Part shown: piece after piece, positions 15,707-24,208 of the stretch
How the letters are laid out: every line of letters starts with the position of its first letter
How positions within the stretch are numbered: the first letter of the stretch is position 1
Assembly (NCBI GenBank): GCA_022764045.1
Contig: JALERU010000049.1
Location: forward strand, 1-64,000
DNA: 64,000 nt
Direction of reading: 5' to 3'
Origin: Clostridiales bacterium
GTDB lineage: Bacteria; Bacillota; Clostridia; Oscillospirales; Oscillospiraceae
Translations under genes and position numbers: made by a program
Notes under the pieces: model-generated
Database searches by the model: none
Seen by the model: only the letters and a program-made list of their open reading frames with translations
What the model was told of the DNA's origin: nothing

Positions 15707-16081
15707 CTAAACCTCGAAACTCCTCCAGCTCCACCAAGCGCAAAAGAAAGGGTAAGATTCACAGAGCAGCCTGATCGCCTTGGCCGCCCCCGGCGGCTTC
15801 GCCTGGTTCCACCCCGTGTAGAGTTCCCAGTTCCGCCGGTAGCTCGGGTCCCATCTGTCGCTCACATAACGCCCAATGGAACGCAGGATACTCGCCGGCG
15901 CAACGCCATTTTCCTTGGCGACTTTTGCAACCAGGTGGTCATACCTTGGAGTGTCGTACGTCAGTTCCTTTGCAATCGCTTGCTTCAAAATTTGTGTCAT
16001 GTAGCGAATTCCCTTGCTATCGGGCCTGCCGAATCGGCTCACATAAAATTTGATGACAACCTCATCCTTCATGTTGGACAT
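15707..16081 (-). CDS. Spo0A C-terminal-like DNA-binding protein (tentative)
   Basis: This 124-residue protein has no receiver domain. The segment from FGRPDSKGIRYM through LVAKVAKENGVAPASILRSIGRYV resembles the helical DNA-binding domain of Spo0A (a GYxYLREAI-like start, then IAKK, xxSRVERAIR). If correct it would bind 0A-like boxes without phosphorylation control. The C-terminus is rich in aromatic residues (YPFFCAWWSWRSF) and odd for that family. The ATG at 16081 follows ggagg by 6 nt; the track start 24 nt earlier lacks a site. No partner gene lies beside it. Confidence 0.5.
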   Translation of the reverse strand: MSNMKDEVVIKFYVSRFGRPDSKGIRYMTQILKQAIAKELTYDTPRYDHLVAKVAKENGVAPASILRSIGRYVSDRWDPSYRRNWELYTGWNQAKPPGAAKAIRLLCESYPFFCAWWSWRSFEV

Positions 16082-16200
16082 AGATATCCTCCATTCACCT
16101 GTCACTTCGTGGTCCTCGGCAGAAAGTCGACCAAGTGCAATACCAGCGGCGGAGATTGTTGTTGAAGGACGGGATTCTTCTATCCACCGATCTTCCGGAT

Positions 16201-16428
16201 CGCCCCCTCATCAGTCAGCTCCGCTGACAGCTATGGTTTAAGGTGCTTCGCATTGGATTGAATCGAACTGTCCCCCGGACAGTTCGACCCCCGAGGGGAA
16301 GCCTACGTGCTATGCTACGTTGGCGTGATTGCTACGGTATTTTTCTACAATAAGCCATACAGGCTTTGCCAATCGCCTTCCCCTGGGGGGGAAGGTGGGC
16401 CGGCGGAACGCCGGGTCGGATGAGGGCG
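16201..16428. mobile_element. Candidate 228-bp MITE-like element
   Basis: CGCCCCCTCATC at the left end and GGATGAGGGCG at the right end are inverted copies with one insertion and one mismatch. Inside are gtcagc/gctgac with a TCC loop, a perfect 10-bp hairpin at 16264-16286, ccttcccc/ggggaagg, and cggcg-GAA-cgccg. The motif of a G/C-rich ccttcccc hairpin, a small hairpin and GGATGAGGG is one I recognise as an abundant intergenic repeat in gut Clostridia. It has no ORF. It lies in a 494-bp gene-free gap whose remainder shows nothing I can assign. Confidence 0.55.
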
Positions 16429-16575
16429 AGCCTGGAGGGTTCCACAGCGTGGGTAATAAGGTGGTAACGGTATCCCACTACCCTCCCCCGCCACTATGAA
16501 ATCGTCCCCCCATCAGGTGTCTCCGGCGCCAGCTCCCCCCACAGATACCGACAACAGGCGGAGGTGGAGGGTTTC

Positions 16576-16902
16576 TTAGGATTCCTCCTTGTTTTCACAA
16601 ACAGAAAGAAACGCCTCGGCGATTTGATTCAAGGCAACACGTTCTCGATGATTGAGAGATGACAACATGTTTGAATTTGAAATCTCCCCGGTCATGAAAT
16701 AAGAAATATCCATATTGAGTGTTTGGCAGATCCGCACAATATTTTCGGGACGAAGTGCTTTCTGCCCTTTTTCTGCAGAAATGATCGTCTTTACGGATAA
16801 TCCCGATAACTCAGCCAATTTCTCTTGGGTTAAACCAATTTTCTGACGCTGGTAGAGCAAACGCTTTCCCATTTCAACAAGGAAGTTGTCTTTTGTTCCC
16901 AT
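16576..16902 (-). CDS. XRE-family transcriptional regulator
   Basis: This 108-residue protein has an N-terminal Cro/C1-type helix-turn-helix at about 12-66 (LLYQRQKIGLTQEKLAELSGLSVKTI, then the recognition helix and ENIVRICQTLNM). A short helical tail probably dimerises. It should repress or activate transcription and may regulate itself through the repeats upstream of its start. The ATG at 16902 follows taggagtgg. Base composition is lower in GC than in its neighbours, consistent with acquisition. No target gene is adjacent on the same strand. Confidence 0.85.
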   Translation of the reverse strand: MGTKDNFLVEMGKRLLYQRQKIGLTQEKLAELSGLSVKTIISAEKGQKALRPENIVRICQTLNMDISYFMTGEISNSNMLSSLNHRERVALNQIAEAFLSVCENKEES

Positions 16903-16951
16903 TTTACCACTCCTACGAGGGAATCATATCGCATAATTGGCAAAAAAAGAA

Positions 16952-16984
16952 TCCCCCATGGTGGACAAATGTCCCCCATAATGG
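16952..16984. promoter_or_regulatory. Paired direct repeats upstream of the XRE gene
   Basis: TCCCCCATggTgg and TCCCCCATaaTgg match at 11 of 13 bases with a 20-bp period, about two helical turns. The palindrome GGACA-AA-TGTCC sits between them. The position about 50-80 bp before the regulator start fits an autoregulatory operator. Confidence 0.5.
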
Positions 16985-17071
16985 TATAAGCACATATTTT
17001 GAGTAAAGTTTTTGCTATCTATCAGCAGAATACAGTTACAAGGTGGGTAACAGCGCGCATCTCATAACACG

Positions 17072-17105
17072 AACCCCCCTCGCTCCCAAAGGAACGAGGG
17101 GGGTT
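17072..17105. terminator. GC-rich hairpin after purC
   Basis: A perfect 11-bp stem (aacccccctcg with cgaggggggtt) lies 17 nt beyond the purC stop. It lacks a clear T-run on either strand, so it may be a terminator or a stabilising 3' hairpin. Confidence 0.55.
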
Positions 17106-17121
17106 CATTGAACACAAAGGA

Positions 17122-17805
17122 TCAGATTTTTTCCAGGATCAGCTTGGCGCAGTCGATTTGGTTGGGGATGTTCCCTTTCTCGTCGCGGACTCTCCAGATG
17201 TCAGGAGTGATCTCATCCACTACATACATCTTGCCGTCGGCGTCGTAGCCCACCTCGATCTTGAAGTCGATGAGGGTCAGGTTCATGGCGGCCAGTTCCT
17301 TCTTCAGGACCTCGCCCACCTTGACCAGGATGCCCAGGGCCTCGTCATACTGGCCAGGGGCCAGCAGGCCCTTCATGATGCACAGGCGCTCGCTGATCAG
17401 AGGATCGCCCTGGTCGTCGTCCTTCAGGGTGACCTCGGTGTAGGGAGGATCGAAGACGATGCCCTCCTCCAGGCTGAACCGGCGGCACATGGAGCCGGCA
17501 GTGAAGTAACGCAGCACAAACTCCAGCTTGGGCACGGTGAGCTGACGGACCTGCATCAGGTTCTTGTCCACATCAGCGCCCAGGTAGTGGGTGGGGATGC
17601 CGTTCTTCTCCATGATCTCAAAGAAGTGCTTGGAGATCTGCAGGCCGATCTTGCCCTTGCCTTCCACGCTGCCGCCCACGGTGTTATAGCCGGGGTCAAA
17701 CATGCCGTTTTCGCCGGTGGCGGAATCCTTAAAGAACAGATTTACCACGCCGGACTCCTCATCCAGCATGACGGTTTTGGTTTTTCCATCGTACAAGGTT
17801 TTCAT
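17122..17805 (-). CDS. purC: SAICAR synthetase
   Basis: This 227-residue enzyme joins aspartate to CAIR in purine synthesis. The start LYDGKTKTV is the nucleotide-binding signature. RYFTAGSMCRRF and TLIDFKIEVGYDADGKMYVVDEITPDIWRV contain the family catalytic and metal-binding residues. Length is near the usual 230-240. The gene is monocistronic here, with its own promoter and a hairpin behind it; no other pur genes are adjacent, although guaA is 5 kb away. The ATG at 17805 has a gaggacgacc ribosome binding site. Confidence 0.93.
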   Translation of the reverse strand: MKTLYDGKTKTVMLDEESGVVNLFFKDSATGENGMFDPGYNTVGGSVEGKGKIGLQISKHFFEIMEKNGIPTHYLGADVDKNLMQVRQLTVPKLEFVLRYFTAGSMCRRFSLEEGIVFDPPYTEVTLKDDDQGDPLISERLCIMKGLLAPGQYDEALGILVKVGEVLKKELAAMNLTLIDFKIEVGYDADGKMYVVDEITPDIWRVRDEKGNIPNQIDCAKLILEKI

Positions 17806-17863
17806 ATTGGTCGTCCTCCCTCATAAAAATATCTCGGTGTCACATGACCATTTTAACTTTGTT

Positions 17864-17872
17864 ATTATAGCA
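17864..17872 (-). promoter_or_regulatory. Extended -10 promoter of purC
   Basis: TGCTATAAT on the minus strand is a consensus extended -10; the -35 is weak. The leader is about 50 nt and I see no purine riboswitch or PurR box in it. Confidence 0.55.
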
Positions 17873-17975
17873 CACTCTGACGAAAACGGAAGATTTGAGC
17901 GAAAATTTTTTCAAAGGATTTGCAGATTTTTTTAGGGGGTTAATGGGCTTCTTCCAATTTCCCACCTTGGCGCCC

Positions 17976-18311
17976 TTACAGCCGGTGGTCGTCTCCCCAC
18001 TGGCACATGGCGTCCAGAATGGGCATGAGAGTCTTTCCCCGTTGGGTCAGGCTATACTCCACCTTTGGGGGGATCTGGGGATACTCCCGGCGGTGGATGA
18101 GCTGGTCGGCCTCCAGCTCTTTCAGGGTGGCGCTGAGGGTTTTGTAAGAGATGCTGCCGATGTAACGTTTCATCTCATTGAAGCGAACCACCCCAAACTC
18201 CATCAGGGTATATAGAATGGTCATCTTGTATTTTCCGTTGATGAGGGACAGGGTGTAGCTAAAGCCTGTGGTTCCCAGGGATTCTTGGGTGATGCAGCGG
18301 TTTTCCATCAT
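17976..18311 (-). CDS. HxlR-family regulator
   Basis: This 111-residue winged-helix protein shows the HxlR pattern: a cysteine near the N-terminus (NRCI), LINGKYKMTILYTL, RFNEMKRYIGSISYKTLSATLKELE, then REYPQIPPKVEYSLTQRGKTLMPIL. HxlR proteins usually sense reactive electrophiles or redox state and control a divergent reductase. That is the arrangement here, with an FMN reductase-like gene on the other strand and an inverted repeat between them. The ATG at 18311 follows aaaggaaag. Confidence 0.92.
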   Translation of the reverse strand: MMENRCITQESLGTTGFSYTLSLINGKYKMTILYTLMEFGVVRFNEMKRYIGSISYKTLSATLKELEADQLIHRREYPQIPPKVEYSLTQRGKTLMPILDAMCQWGDDHRL

Positions 18312-18329
18312 ACACTTTCCTTTTGGTTA

Positions 18330-18352
18330 GTATCGCACTCAAAGGTGCGTAC
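18330..18352. promoter_or_regulatory. Candidate HxlR operator
   Basis: GTATCGCAC and GGTGCGTAC form an imperfect inverted repeat around tcaaa between the divergent genes. It lies directly before the candidate -35 of the reductase, as expected for a regulator site. Confidence 0.5.
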
Positions 18353-18381
18353 TTGCTTTTTCTTCCATAATTGCTTACAGT
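18353..18381 (+). promoter_or_regulatory. Candidate promoter of the flavodoxin-like gene
   Basis: TTGCTT, a 17-bp spacer and TACAGT begin right after the inverted repeat, giving a leader of about 45 nt. Confidence 0.45.
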
Positions 18382-18434
18382 ATAGCTCAGGAAAGCGATT
18401 TCGTCAATCGCTGAAAGCGCAAGGAGGCACAAGT

Positions 18435-18983
18435 ATGTCCAAAAATATCATCATTCTCAACGGAAGTCCCCGCAAGAAAGGAAACACCGCCGCCCTGATT
18501 CAGGCCTTTACCCAGGGGGCGGAGCACGCGGGCCATCGGGTGACCATGTTCCCCCTGGACGCCATGGAGATCCACGGCTGTAAAGGCTGCTTTGGGGGCG
18601 GAAAGGACCCGGCGCACCCCTGCGTGCAGCGGGACGACATGGAGAAAATCTACCCGGCCTACCGGGACGCCGACCTGGTTGTCCTGGCCTCTCCCCTGTA
18701 TTACTGGAACTTCAGCGGCCAGCTCCGCACCGCCTTTGACCGGCTCTTCGCCGTAGCCGAATGTGAGCCGGGCTATGTCAACCCCAAAAAAGAGGCCGTT
18801 CTGCTAATGGCCGCCGAGGGCTATGACTTCGGCGACTGTCTGCGCTATTATGACCACCTGCTCCAGCACCTGGGCTGGACCGACCGGGGAAAGATTCTGG
18901 CCGGAGGAAACATGGAAGTGGGCGACATCGACGGCAAGGCCGAGCTGGAGCAGGCCTGGCGGTTGGGGGCCAGCCTGGTCTGA
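18435..18983 (+). CDS. NADPH-dependent FMN reductase / flavodoxin-fold protein
   Basis: This 182-residue protein starts with SKNIIILNGSPRKKGNTAALI, the phosphate-binding loop of the flavodoxin-like reductases. CKGCFGG near residue 49 and ASPLYYWNFSGQL near 83 are typical of the iron-sulfur-flavoprotein-like subgroup. It probably reduces quinones, nitro compounds or other electrophiles using FMN. The start at 18435 follows aaggagg; the longer track ORF runs through the promoter. Regulation by the divergent HxlR gene is likely. Confidence 0.88.
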   Translation: MSKNIIILNGSPRKKGNTAALIQAFTQGAEHAGHRVTMFPLDAMEIHGCKGCFGGGKDPAHPCVQRDDMEKIYPAYRDADLVVLASPLYYWNFSGQLRTAFDRLFAVAECEPGYVNPKKEAVLLMAAEGYDFGDCLRYYDHLLQHLGWTDRGKILAGGNMEVGDIDGKAELEQAWRLGASLV

Positions 18984-19025
18984 GTCCCTGTCCCCCGTTT
19001 CCCCCTGGGTTTGTCCCCTCCCCTC

Positions 19026-19053
19026 TTGTTTTTCCGTGGATTTCGGCTATAAT
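19026..19053 (+). promoter_or_regulatory. Promoter of rarA
   Basis: TTGTTT, a 16-bp spacer and a perfect TATAAT lie 38 bp before the rarA ATG. Confidence 0.65.
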
Positions 19054-19090
19054 CATAGGTACCGTATTTTGACGAAACCAGGAGGCGGCT

Positions 19091-20425
19091 ATGGAACAGC
19101 GGACATTATTTGAGCGGGAAGACACCCAGCCCCTGGCCGCCCGGCTGCGGCCGCAAACTTTGGAGGAATATGTGGGCCAGACCCATCTGCTGGGGGAAGG
19201 CAAGGTCCTGCGGCGGCTGATCGAGAGCGACCGGATCTCCTCCATGATCTTCTGGGGCCCCCCGGGGGTGGGAAAAACCACCCTGGCCCGGATCATCGCC
19301 AACTCCACCAAGTCGGAATTTATCGACTTTTCCGCCGTGACCAGCGGCATCAAAGAGATCCGGGCCGTGATGCAGCAGGCCGAGAGCAACCGGCGGTTTG
19401 GGGAACGGACCATCGTCTTTGTGGACGAGATTCACCGGTTCAACAAAGCCCAGCAGGACGCCTTCCTTCCCTTTGTGGAGAAGGGCAGCATCATCCTCAT
19501 CGGGGCCACCACGGAGAACCCCTCCTTTGAGGTCAACGGGGCCCTGCTGTCCCGGTGCAAGGTTTTTGTGCTCCAGGGGCTGCAAACAGAGGACTTGGTC
19601 CAGCTCCTTCGGCGGGCCCTCACCGATCCCCGGGGCTTTGGAGAGCAGCAGGTGGTCATCCAGCCGGAGATGCTGGAGGCCATCGCCCGCTTTGCCAACG
19701 GAGACGCCCGGTCCGCCCTCTCCACCCTGGAGATGGTGGTCCTCAACGGAGAGGTCTCCGGCCAGACCACCACCGTGACCCAGGAGACCTTGGAGCAGTG
19801 CACAGCAAAAAAATCTCTGCTCTATGACAAAAAGGGGGAGGAACACTATAACCTCATCTCCGCCCTGCACAAATCCATGCGGAACTCCGACCCCGACGCC
19901 GCCGTCTACTGGCTGGCCCGGATGCTGGAGGCCGGAGAGGACCCCCTCTACATCGCCCGCCGGGTGACCCGGTTCGCCAGCGAGGACGTTGGACTGGCCG
20001 ATCCCCGGGCGCTGGAAATCGCCGTGGCAGCCTATCAGGCCTGCCATTTCATTGGCATGCCGGAGTGCTCCGTCCATTTGACCCAGGCAGTGGTTTACCT
20101 CTCCCTGGTCCCCAAATCCAACGCCCTTTACAAAGCCTATGAGGGGGCGAAAAGGGACGCCTTGACCCAGCTCTCCGAGCCGGTCCCCCTGGTGATCCGC
20201 AACGGCGTCACCAAGCTCATGAAGGAGCTGGACTATGGCAAGGGCTATCAATACGCCCACGACGCCAAGGACAAGCTCACCGACATGCAGTGCCTGCCCG
20301 ACAGCCTGCTGGGCCGGGAATACTACCGCCCCACGGACCAGGGCCAGGAGGGAAAATTCAAGACCCGCCTGGAGCAGATCAAAGCCTGGAAGGCCCGGCA
20401 GGAAGCCCACAAGCCGGAGGAGTGA
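19091..20425 (+). CDS. rarA: Replication-associated recombination protein A
   Basis: This 444-residue AAA+ ATPase has Walker A GPPGVGKTTLA near residue 57 and Walker B IVFVDEIHRF near 112. The sensor region GATTENPSFEVNGALLSRCKV is nearly invariant in the RarA/MgsA/WRNIP1 family, and the C-terminal tetramerisation region follows (QYAHDAKD). It acts at stalled replication forks with SSB. Length matches the family. The ATG at 19091 follows aggagg. The gene is not linked to other repair genes here. Confidence 0.95.
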   Translation: MEQRTLFEREDTQPLAARLRPQTLEEYVGQTHLLGEGKVLRRLIESDRISSMIFWGPPGVGKTTLARIIANSTKSEFIDFSAVTSGIKEIRAVMQQAESNRRFGERTIVFVDEIHRFNKAQQDAFLPFVEKGSIILIGATTENPSFEVNGALLSRCKVFVLQGLQTEDLVQLLRRALTDPRGFGEQQVVIQPEMLEAIARFANGDARSALSTLEMVVLNGEVSGQTTTVTQETLEQCTAKKSLLYDKKGEEHYNLISALHKSMRNSDPDAAVYWLARMLEAGEDPLYIARRVTRFASEDVGLADPRALEIAVAAYQACHFIGMPECSVHLTQAVVYLSLVPKSNALYKAYEGAKRDALTQLSEPVPLVIRNGVTKLMKELDYGKGYQYAHDAKDKLTDMQCLPDSLLGREYYRPTDQGQEGKFKTRLEQIKAWKARQEAHKPEE

Positions 20426-20486
20426 CAGGCACAACATTGAGGTCTGGGGGAAATATCCCTCATTTTGATACACGGAGCGATCCCTT

Positions 20487-21245
20487 ATGGAACTGACCAT
20501 TGTACCCTTTCTCATCGTCTGCCCCCTGGTTTTTCTGGCTGGCTTAGTGGACGCCATGGTAGGGGGCGGGGGGCTGATTTCCCTGCCGGCTTATCTCATT
20601 GCGGGCCTGCCCGTCCACTTTGCCATTGGCACCAATAAGCTCAGCTCGGGTATGGGGACCACCCTGGCCACCATCCGGTTTGCCCGCAGCGGGTATATCA
20701 ACTGGAAACTGGGGGCCTTTTGCGCGGTGTGCGCCTTGGTGGGCTCCACCGCCGGCGCCAAGCTGGCCCTGCTCATTGCCGACGAAGTGTTTAAGATCAT
20801 CATGCTGGTGATTCTTCCCTTGACGGCCCTGTACATCCTCCGGGGGCGGGCCCTGGACACAGACCGGCCCCCCTATGGCCCATGGAAAACCACCGCCATC
20901 GCCATGGCCACTGCCCTGGTGATCGGGCTCTACGATGGGTTTTACGGCCCGGGCACCGGTACCTTTCTCATCCTGCTGCTGACGGGACTGGCCCATCTGG
21001 AGCTCCACGCGGCCAACGGCATCGCCAAGGTCATCAACCTGACCACCAACCTCTCCGCTCTGGTTGTTTTCCTCTGGAACGGAAAGGTCCTTCTCCCCCT
21101 GGGCCTGGCCGCCGGGTGCTTCAGCCTTTTGGGCAATTACCTGGGCACCCGCTTCTTCGACAAGAGCGGCGCCAAGGCCGTGAAGCCTTTGATGATTCTG
21201 GTGCTGGCAATCTTCTTTGTAAAAATTCTCTCAGAACTGCTATAA
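20487..21245 (+). CDS. TSUP (TauE/SafE) family permease
   Basis: This 252-residue membrane protein has about eight hydrophobic segments and the paired TSUP motifs, LAGLVDAMVGGGGLISLPAYL near residue 18 and a second copy at YDGFYGPGTGTFLILLL near 150. Members export sulfite, sulfonates or other organic anions. It follows rarA by 61 nt and ends before a strong terminator, so it may be co-transcribed with rarA. The substrate cannot be told from sequence. Confidence 0.88.
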   Translation: MELTIVPFLIVCPLVFLAGLVDAMVGGGGLISLPAYLIAGLPVHFAIGTNKLSSGMGTTLATIRFARSGYINWKLGAFCAVCALVGSTAGAKLALLIADEVFKIIMLVILPLTALYILRGRALDTDRPPYGPWKTTAIAMATALVIGLYDGFYGPGTGTFLILLLTGLAHLELHAANGIAKVINLTTNLSALVVFLWNGKVLLPLGLAAGCFSLLGNYLGTRFFDKSGAKAVKPLMILVLAIFFVKILSELL

Positions 21246-21294
21246 AATCGTTGGCCCCGTAGCAGCTTTCCGCCACGGGGCCAACGATTGTTTT
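21246..21294. terminator. Strong bidirectional terminator
   Basis: A perfect 15-bp stem (aatcgttggccccgt with acggggccaacgatt) is followed by gtttt. It lies between the convergent TSUP and DUF4363 genes. Confidence 0.88.
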
Positions 21295-21297
21295 CAC

Positions 21298-21678
21298 TTA
21301 AAACAGATTTCCCGGTGAGATCTCTTCCAGATCCCGGATAACCTCCAGCTTGCCGATGATCCGCACGCTGGTGGCGGTGTACTCCCCCACATCATGGTCG
21401 GTGAGAAAGCCCGCCACCTCCCGCAGGAGCACGGTGATTTCGTCAATGTCCTCGTGGGTCTGGACGTAGCGAAGGTAGTTCACGTCTTTCTGCCACCGGT
21501 CCTGGACCCCTTTGGTCAGTTCTGTGGCTCGGTCCCAATCCTCATCCTGGGCCGCTTCAGCAGCTTGGGAGAGGTCCTCGATCATGGTTTCCGTGACCTG
21601 GCGCACGTGAGAGGTGTTCCAGGCCAGCAGAAGCACCATGGCGGCAAGGATGGTCACGGCAATCCAGAGCTGCCTCAT
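21298..21678 (-). CDS. DUF4363 family membrane-anchored protein
   Basis: This 126-residue protein has one N-terminal hydrophobic segment (WIAVTILAAMVLLLAW), which places the rest outside the membrane. The rest is a predicted helical bundle rich in acidic residues and tryptophan (DEDWDRATELTKGVQDRW). The pattern fits DUF4363, commonly found beside DUF421 genes in spore-forming Clostridia, including here. Its ATG overlaps the DUF421 stop by 4 nt. No biochemical role is known. Confidence 0.75.
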   Translation of the reverse strand: MRQLWIAVTILAAMVLLLAWNTSHVRQVTETMIEDLSQAAEAAQDEDWDRATELTKGVQDRWQKDVNYLRYVQTHEDIDEITVLLREVAGFLTDHDVGEYTATSVRIIGKLEVIRDLEEISPGNLF

Positions 21679-22355
21679 GTCCCCTCCCCCTTTTTCACGA
21701 AATAGACGTTCTCCGCCTCATCCACCGTCATGAGAAAAACCTCACTCAGGTCTTGGATGTTCCGGATGGAAAGCTGCTCTTTCAGCCATTCTTGAGAAAG
21801 CCGTCTGGCCTTCAGGTTGTGGGCCAGCAGCCGTCCGTCGCTGACCACGATGATCGGCAAACCGCTCTCTTTCAGCTTCAGGCCCATGTCTCTGGCGGTG
21901 ACCGGCTGGTCTTCTGCATAGGGCAGCACAGAGATCCGCCCGTTGGTCTCCAGCACTGCGTATTTTACCTTAGACAGATCGGTGATCCCCGCCATGCGCA
22001 GCTCCTCCATGAGCTCATCCACGGTAAAACGGTTCTTCTCCATCTCTTTAGAGAGAACCTTGCCGTTCTGGATCACCACGCTGGGGCGGCTGCACAAAAG
22101 AGCGCGAAAGCGAATGCTCTTCACCGTCAACACGGAGAGAATGGCCGACAGACACAGCAGGGTCAGAATAGGAATCACACCCATAATCAAGGGGATTCTA
22201 AAATCCTGCATGGGCACCGCGGCCAGGTCCGCGATGATCAGGGAGAGCACCAGCTCCGAGGGCTCCAGTTCCCCAATTTGCCGCTTTCCCATGAGGCGGA
22301 TGCCGATGATGATGAGCAGATACAGAATGATGGTTCGGATGACAGCGATGATCAT
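21675..22355 (-). CDS. DUF421 (YetF-type) membrane protein
   Basis: This 226-residue protein has three N-terminal membrane segments, with MGKRQIGELEPSELVLSLIIADLA between the first two. Two cytoplasmic copies of a small alpha/beta domain follow (residues 85-150 and 150-220). This is the DUF421/YetF layout; related B. subtilis proteins are spore-membrane proteins linked to germination. It forms a two-gene operon with the DUF4363 gene. Confidence 0.85.
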   Translation of the reverse strand: MIIAVIRTIILYLLIIIGIRLMGKRQIGELEPSELVLSLIIADLAAVPMQDFRIPLIMGVIPILTLLCLSAILSVLTVKSIRFRALLCSRPSVVIQNGKVLSKEMEKNRFTVDELMEELRMAGITDLSKVKYAVLETNGRISVLPYAEDQPVTARDMGLKLKESGLPIIVVSDGRLLAHNLKARRLSQEWLKEQLSIRNIQDLSEVFLMTVDEAENVYFVKKGEGT

Positions 22356-22462
22356 AGCCTCACCCCTCCCTTTGGCAAATGCTTGGACATAGCATCTCCC
22401 TGGAAGGGCAAATTATGTGTGTTCATTTTTCAAAAAAGAGTAAAAAGTGGCGTGAAGAGGGC

Positions 22463-22491
22463 TTGTAATTCCTACCTGCGCGCAGTAAAAT
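22463..22491 (+). promoter_or_regulatory. Promoter of guaA
   Basis: TTGTAA, a 17-bp spacer and TAAAAT lie 40 bp before the guaA GTG. No guanine riboswitch fits in the short leader. Confidence 0.65.
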
Positions 22492-22531
22492 AAAACATCA
22501 TATTTTTGTAACAGAGAAAGGGTGGTCTCCC

Positions 22532-24073
22532 GTGAACCATGAATTTGTGCTTGTCCTGGATTTTGGCGGACAATATAATCAGCTCATTGCCCGCCGGGTT
22601 CGGGAGTGCGGCGTTTACTGCGAGGTGAAGCCATATTCCACGCCCCTGCCAGAGCTGAAAGCCATGAACCCCATCGGCATCATCTTTACCGGTGGCCCAA
22701 ACAGTGTCTACCTGGAGACCTCGCCCCACGTAGATCCTGAGATCTTTACCTGGGGGGTTCCCATTCTGGGGATTTGCTACGGCTGCCAGCTCATGGCCCA
22801 CAGCCTGGGTGGCCTGGTCTCCCCCGCCCAGGAGGACACCGCCCGGGAATACGGCAAGACCGCCACCCACTATGATACCTCCTGCCGTCTTTTCCGGGGA
22901 CTGCCGGAAGAGGGCATCTCCTGGATGAGCCATGGAGACTACATGGCAAAGGTCCCCGAGGGCTTTTCCCTAGTGGGCCACACGGAGATGTGCCCCAACG
23001 CCGCTATCGCCGACGAGGCCCGGGGCTTCTACGGCGTTCAGTATCACCCCGAGGTCAACCACACCGAAAACGGCGTGAAGATGATCCGCAACTTCCTTTA
23101 CGAGGTCTGCCATGCCAAGGGAGACTGGACCATGGAGGATTACTGCCGCACCGCCATTGCTTCCATCCGGGAAAAGGTGGGAGACGGCAAGGTGCTGCTG
23201 GCCCTGTCCGGCGGCGTGGACTCCTCTGTGGCCGCCGCCCTGCTGGCGGAGGCCGTGGGGAGTCAGCTCACCTGCGTCTTTGTGGACCACGGCCTCATGC
23301 GGCTGAACGAGGGTGACGAGGTGGACGCCGCCTTTTCCAAGTGGGATATTCAGTTCATCCGGGTGGATGCCGAGACCCGCTTCCTGGTGAAGCTGGCCGG
23401 GGTGGACGAGCCCGAGCGCAAACGGAAAATCATCGGTGAGGAGTTCATCCGGGTGTTTGAGGAGGAATCCCAAAAGATCGGCACCGTGGATTTCCTGGCC
23501 CAGGGCACCATCTATCCTGACGTCATTGAGTCCGGCTCCAGCGAGGCCGCCGTCATCAAGAGCCACCACAACGTGGGCGGCCTGCCCGATTTTGTGGATT
23601 TCAAAGAGATCATCGAGCCCCTGCGGATGCTCTTTAAGGACGAGGTCCGCCAGTTGGGCCGCCAGCTGGGTCTTCCGGAGTACCTGGTCAGCCGCCAGCC
23701 CTTCCCCGGCCCGGGTCTGGCCATCCGCATCATCGGCGACATCACCAAGGAGAAGGCCGACACCCTGCGCCAGGCGGATTTCATCTTCCGGGACGAGATC
23801 GCCAAGGCCGGTGAGGACAAAAAACTGAACCAATACTTCGCCGTCCTCACCAACACCCGCTCCGTGGGCGTCATGGGGGACGACCGCACCTATGACTACA
23901 CCCTGGCCCTCCGCGCCGTCACTACCGCCGACTTTATGACCGCCGACTGGGCCCGCATCCCCTATGATGTGCTGGACCGGATCAGCGTCCGCATCGTCAA
24001 TGAGGTGCCGGGGATCAACCGGATCGTGTATGACATCACGAGTAAGCCCCCTGCCACGATTGAGTGGGAGTGA
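22532..24073 (+). CDS. guaA: GMP synthase (glutamine-hydrolysing)
   Basis: This 513-residue enzyme converts XMP to GMP. The glutaminase domain has its nucleophile in GICYGCQLM near residue 83 and the histidine of [14 protein letters not shown] near 172. The ATP pyrophosphatase domain has SGGVDSS near 228, and the C-terminal dimer domain ends in TIEWE. The start is a GTG after aagggtgg. The last codons GAG TGG GAG are a frequent integration site for mobile elements, and the same 11 bp recur 649 bp downstream. Confidence 0.97.
   Translation: MNHEFVLVLDFGGQYNQLIARRVRECGVYCEVKPYSTPLPELKAMNPIGIIFTGGPNSVYLETSPHVDPEIFTWGVPILGICYGCQLMAHSLGGLVSPAQEDTAREYGKTATHYDTSCRLFRGLPEEGISWMSHGDYMAKVPEGFSLVGHTEMCPNAAIADEARGFYGVQYHPEVNHTENGVKMIRNFLYEVCHAKGDWTMEDYCRTAIASIREKVGDGKVLLALSGGVDSSVAAALLAEAVGSQLTCVFVDHGLMRLNEGDEVDAAFSKWDIQFIRVDAETRFLVKLAGVDEPERKRKIIGEEFIRVFEEESQKIGTVDFLAQGTIYPDVIESGSSEAAVIKSHHNVGGLPDFVDFKEIIEPLRMLFKDEVRQLGRQLGLPEYLVSRQPFPGPGLAIRIIGDITKEKADTLRQADFIFRDEIAKAGEDKKLNQYFAVLTNTRSVGVMGDDRTYDYTLALRAVTTADFMTADWARIPYDVLDRISVRIVNEVPGINRIVYDITSKPPATIEWE
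24061..24071 (+). repeat. att-like direct repeat, left copy, in the guaA 3' end
   Basis: TGAGTGGGAGT covers the last codons of guaA. An identical copy is at 24710-24720. The 3' end of guaA is an established attachment site for genomic islands in several bacterial groups. Confidence 0.65.
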
Positions 24074-24078
24074 GATTA

Positions 24079-24117
24079 CCCCCCAGGTGCTTGAAACAAG
24101 CACCTGGGGGGATTTTT
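24079..24117 (+). terminator. Terminator after guaA
   Basis: A perfect 14-bp stem (ccccccaggtgctt with aagcacctgggggg, GAAAC loop) is followed by attttt, 5 nt after the guaA stop. Confidence 0.9.
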
Positions 24118-24208
24118 CAAAGAGCGCCCTCCTGACGTATGTCTGTCAGCAGGTGGTTTTGCCGTTATCATGAAAGCGACAAATTCAAAGTTATATAGGA
24201 GGTCTAAT

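Noticed and set aside
19106-20557. 483-aa minus-strand ORF opposite rarA
   Set aside because: Shadow frame; rarA on the other strand has all AAA+ motifs.
22492-22531. Guanine riboswitch before guaA
   Set aside because: The predicted leader is only about 40 nt, too short for an aptamer, and no conserved core was seen.
22970-24103. 377-aa minus-strand ORF opposite guaA
   Set aside because: Shadow frame with no domain signal, while guaA is complete.
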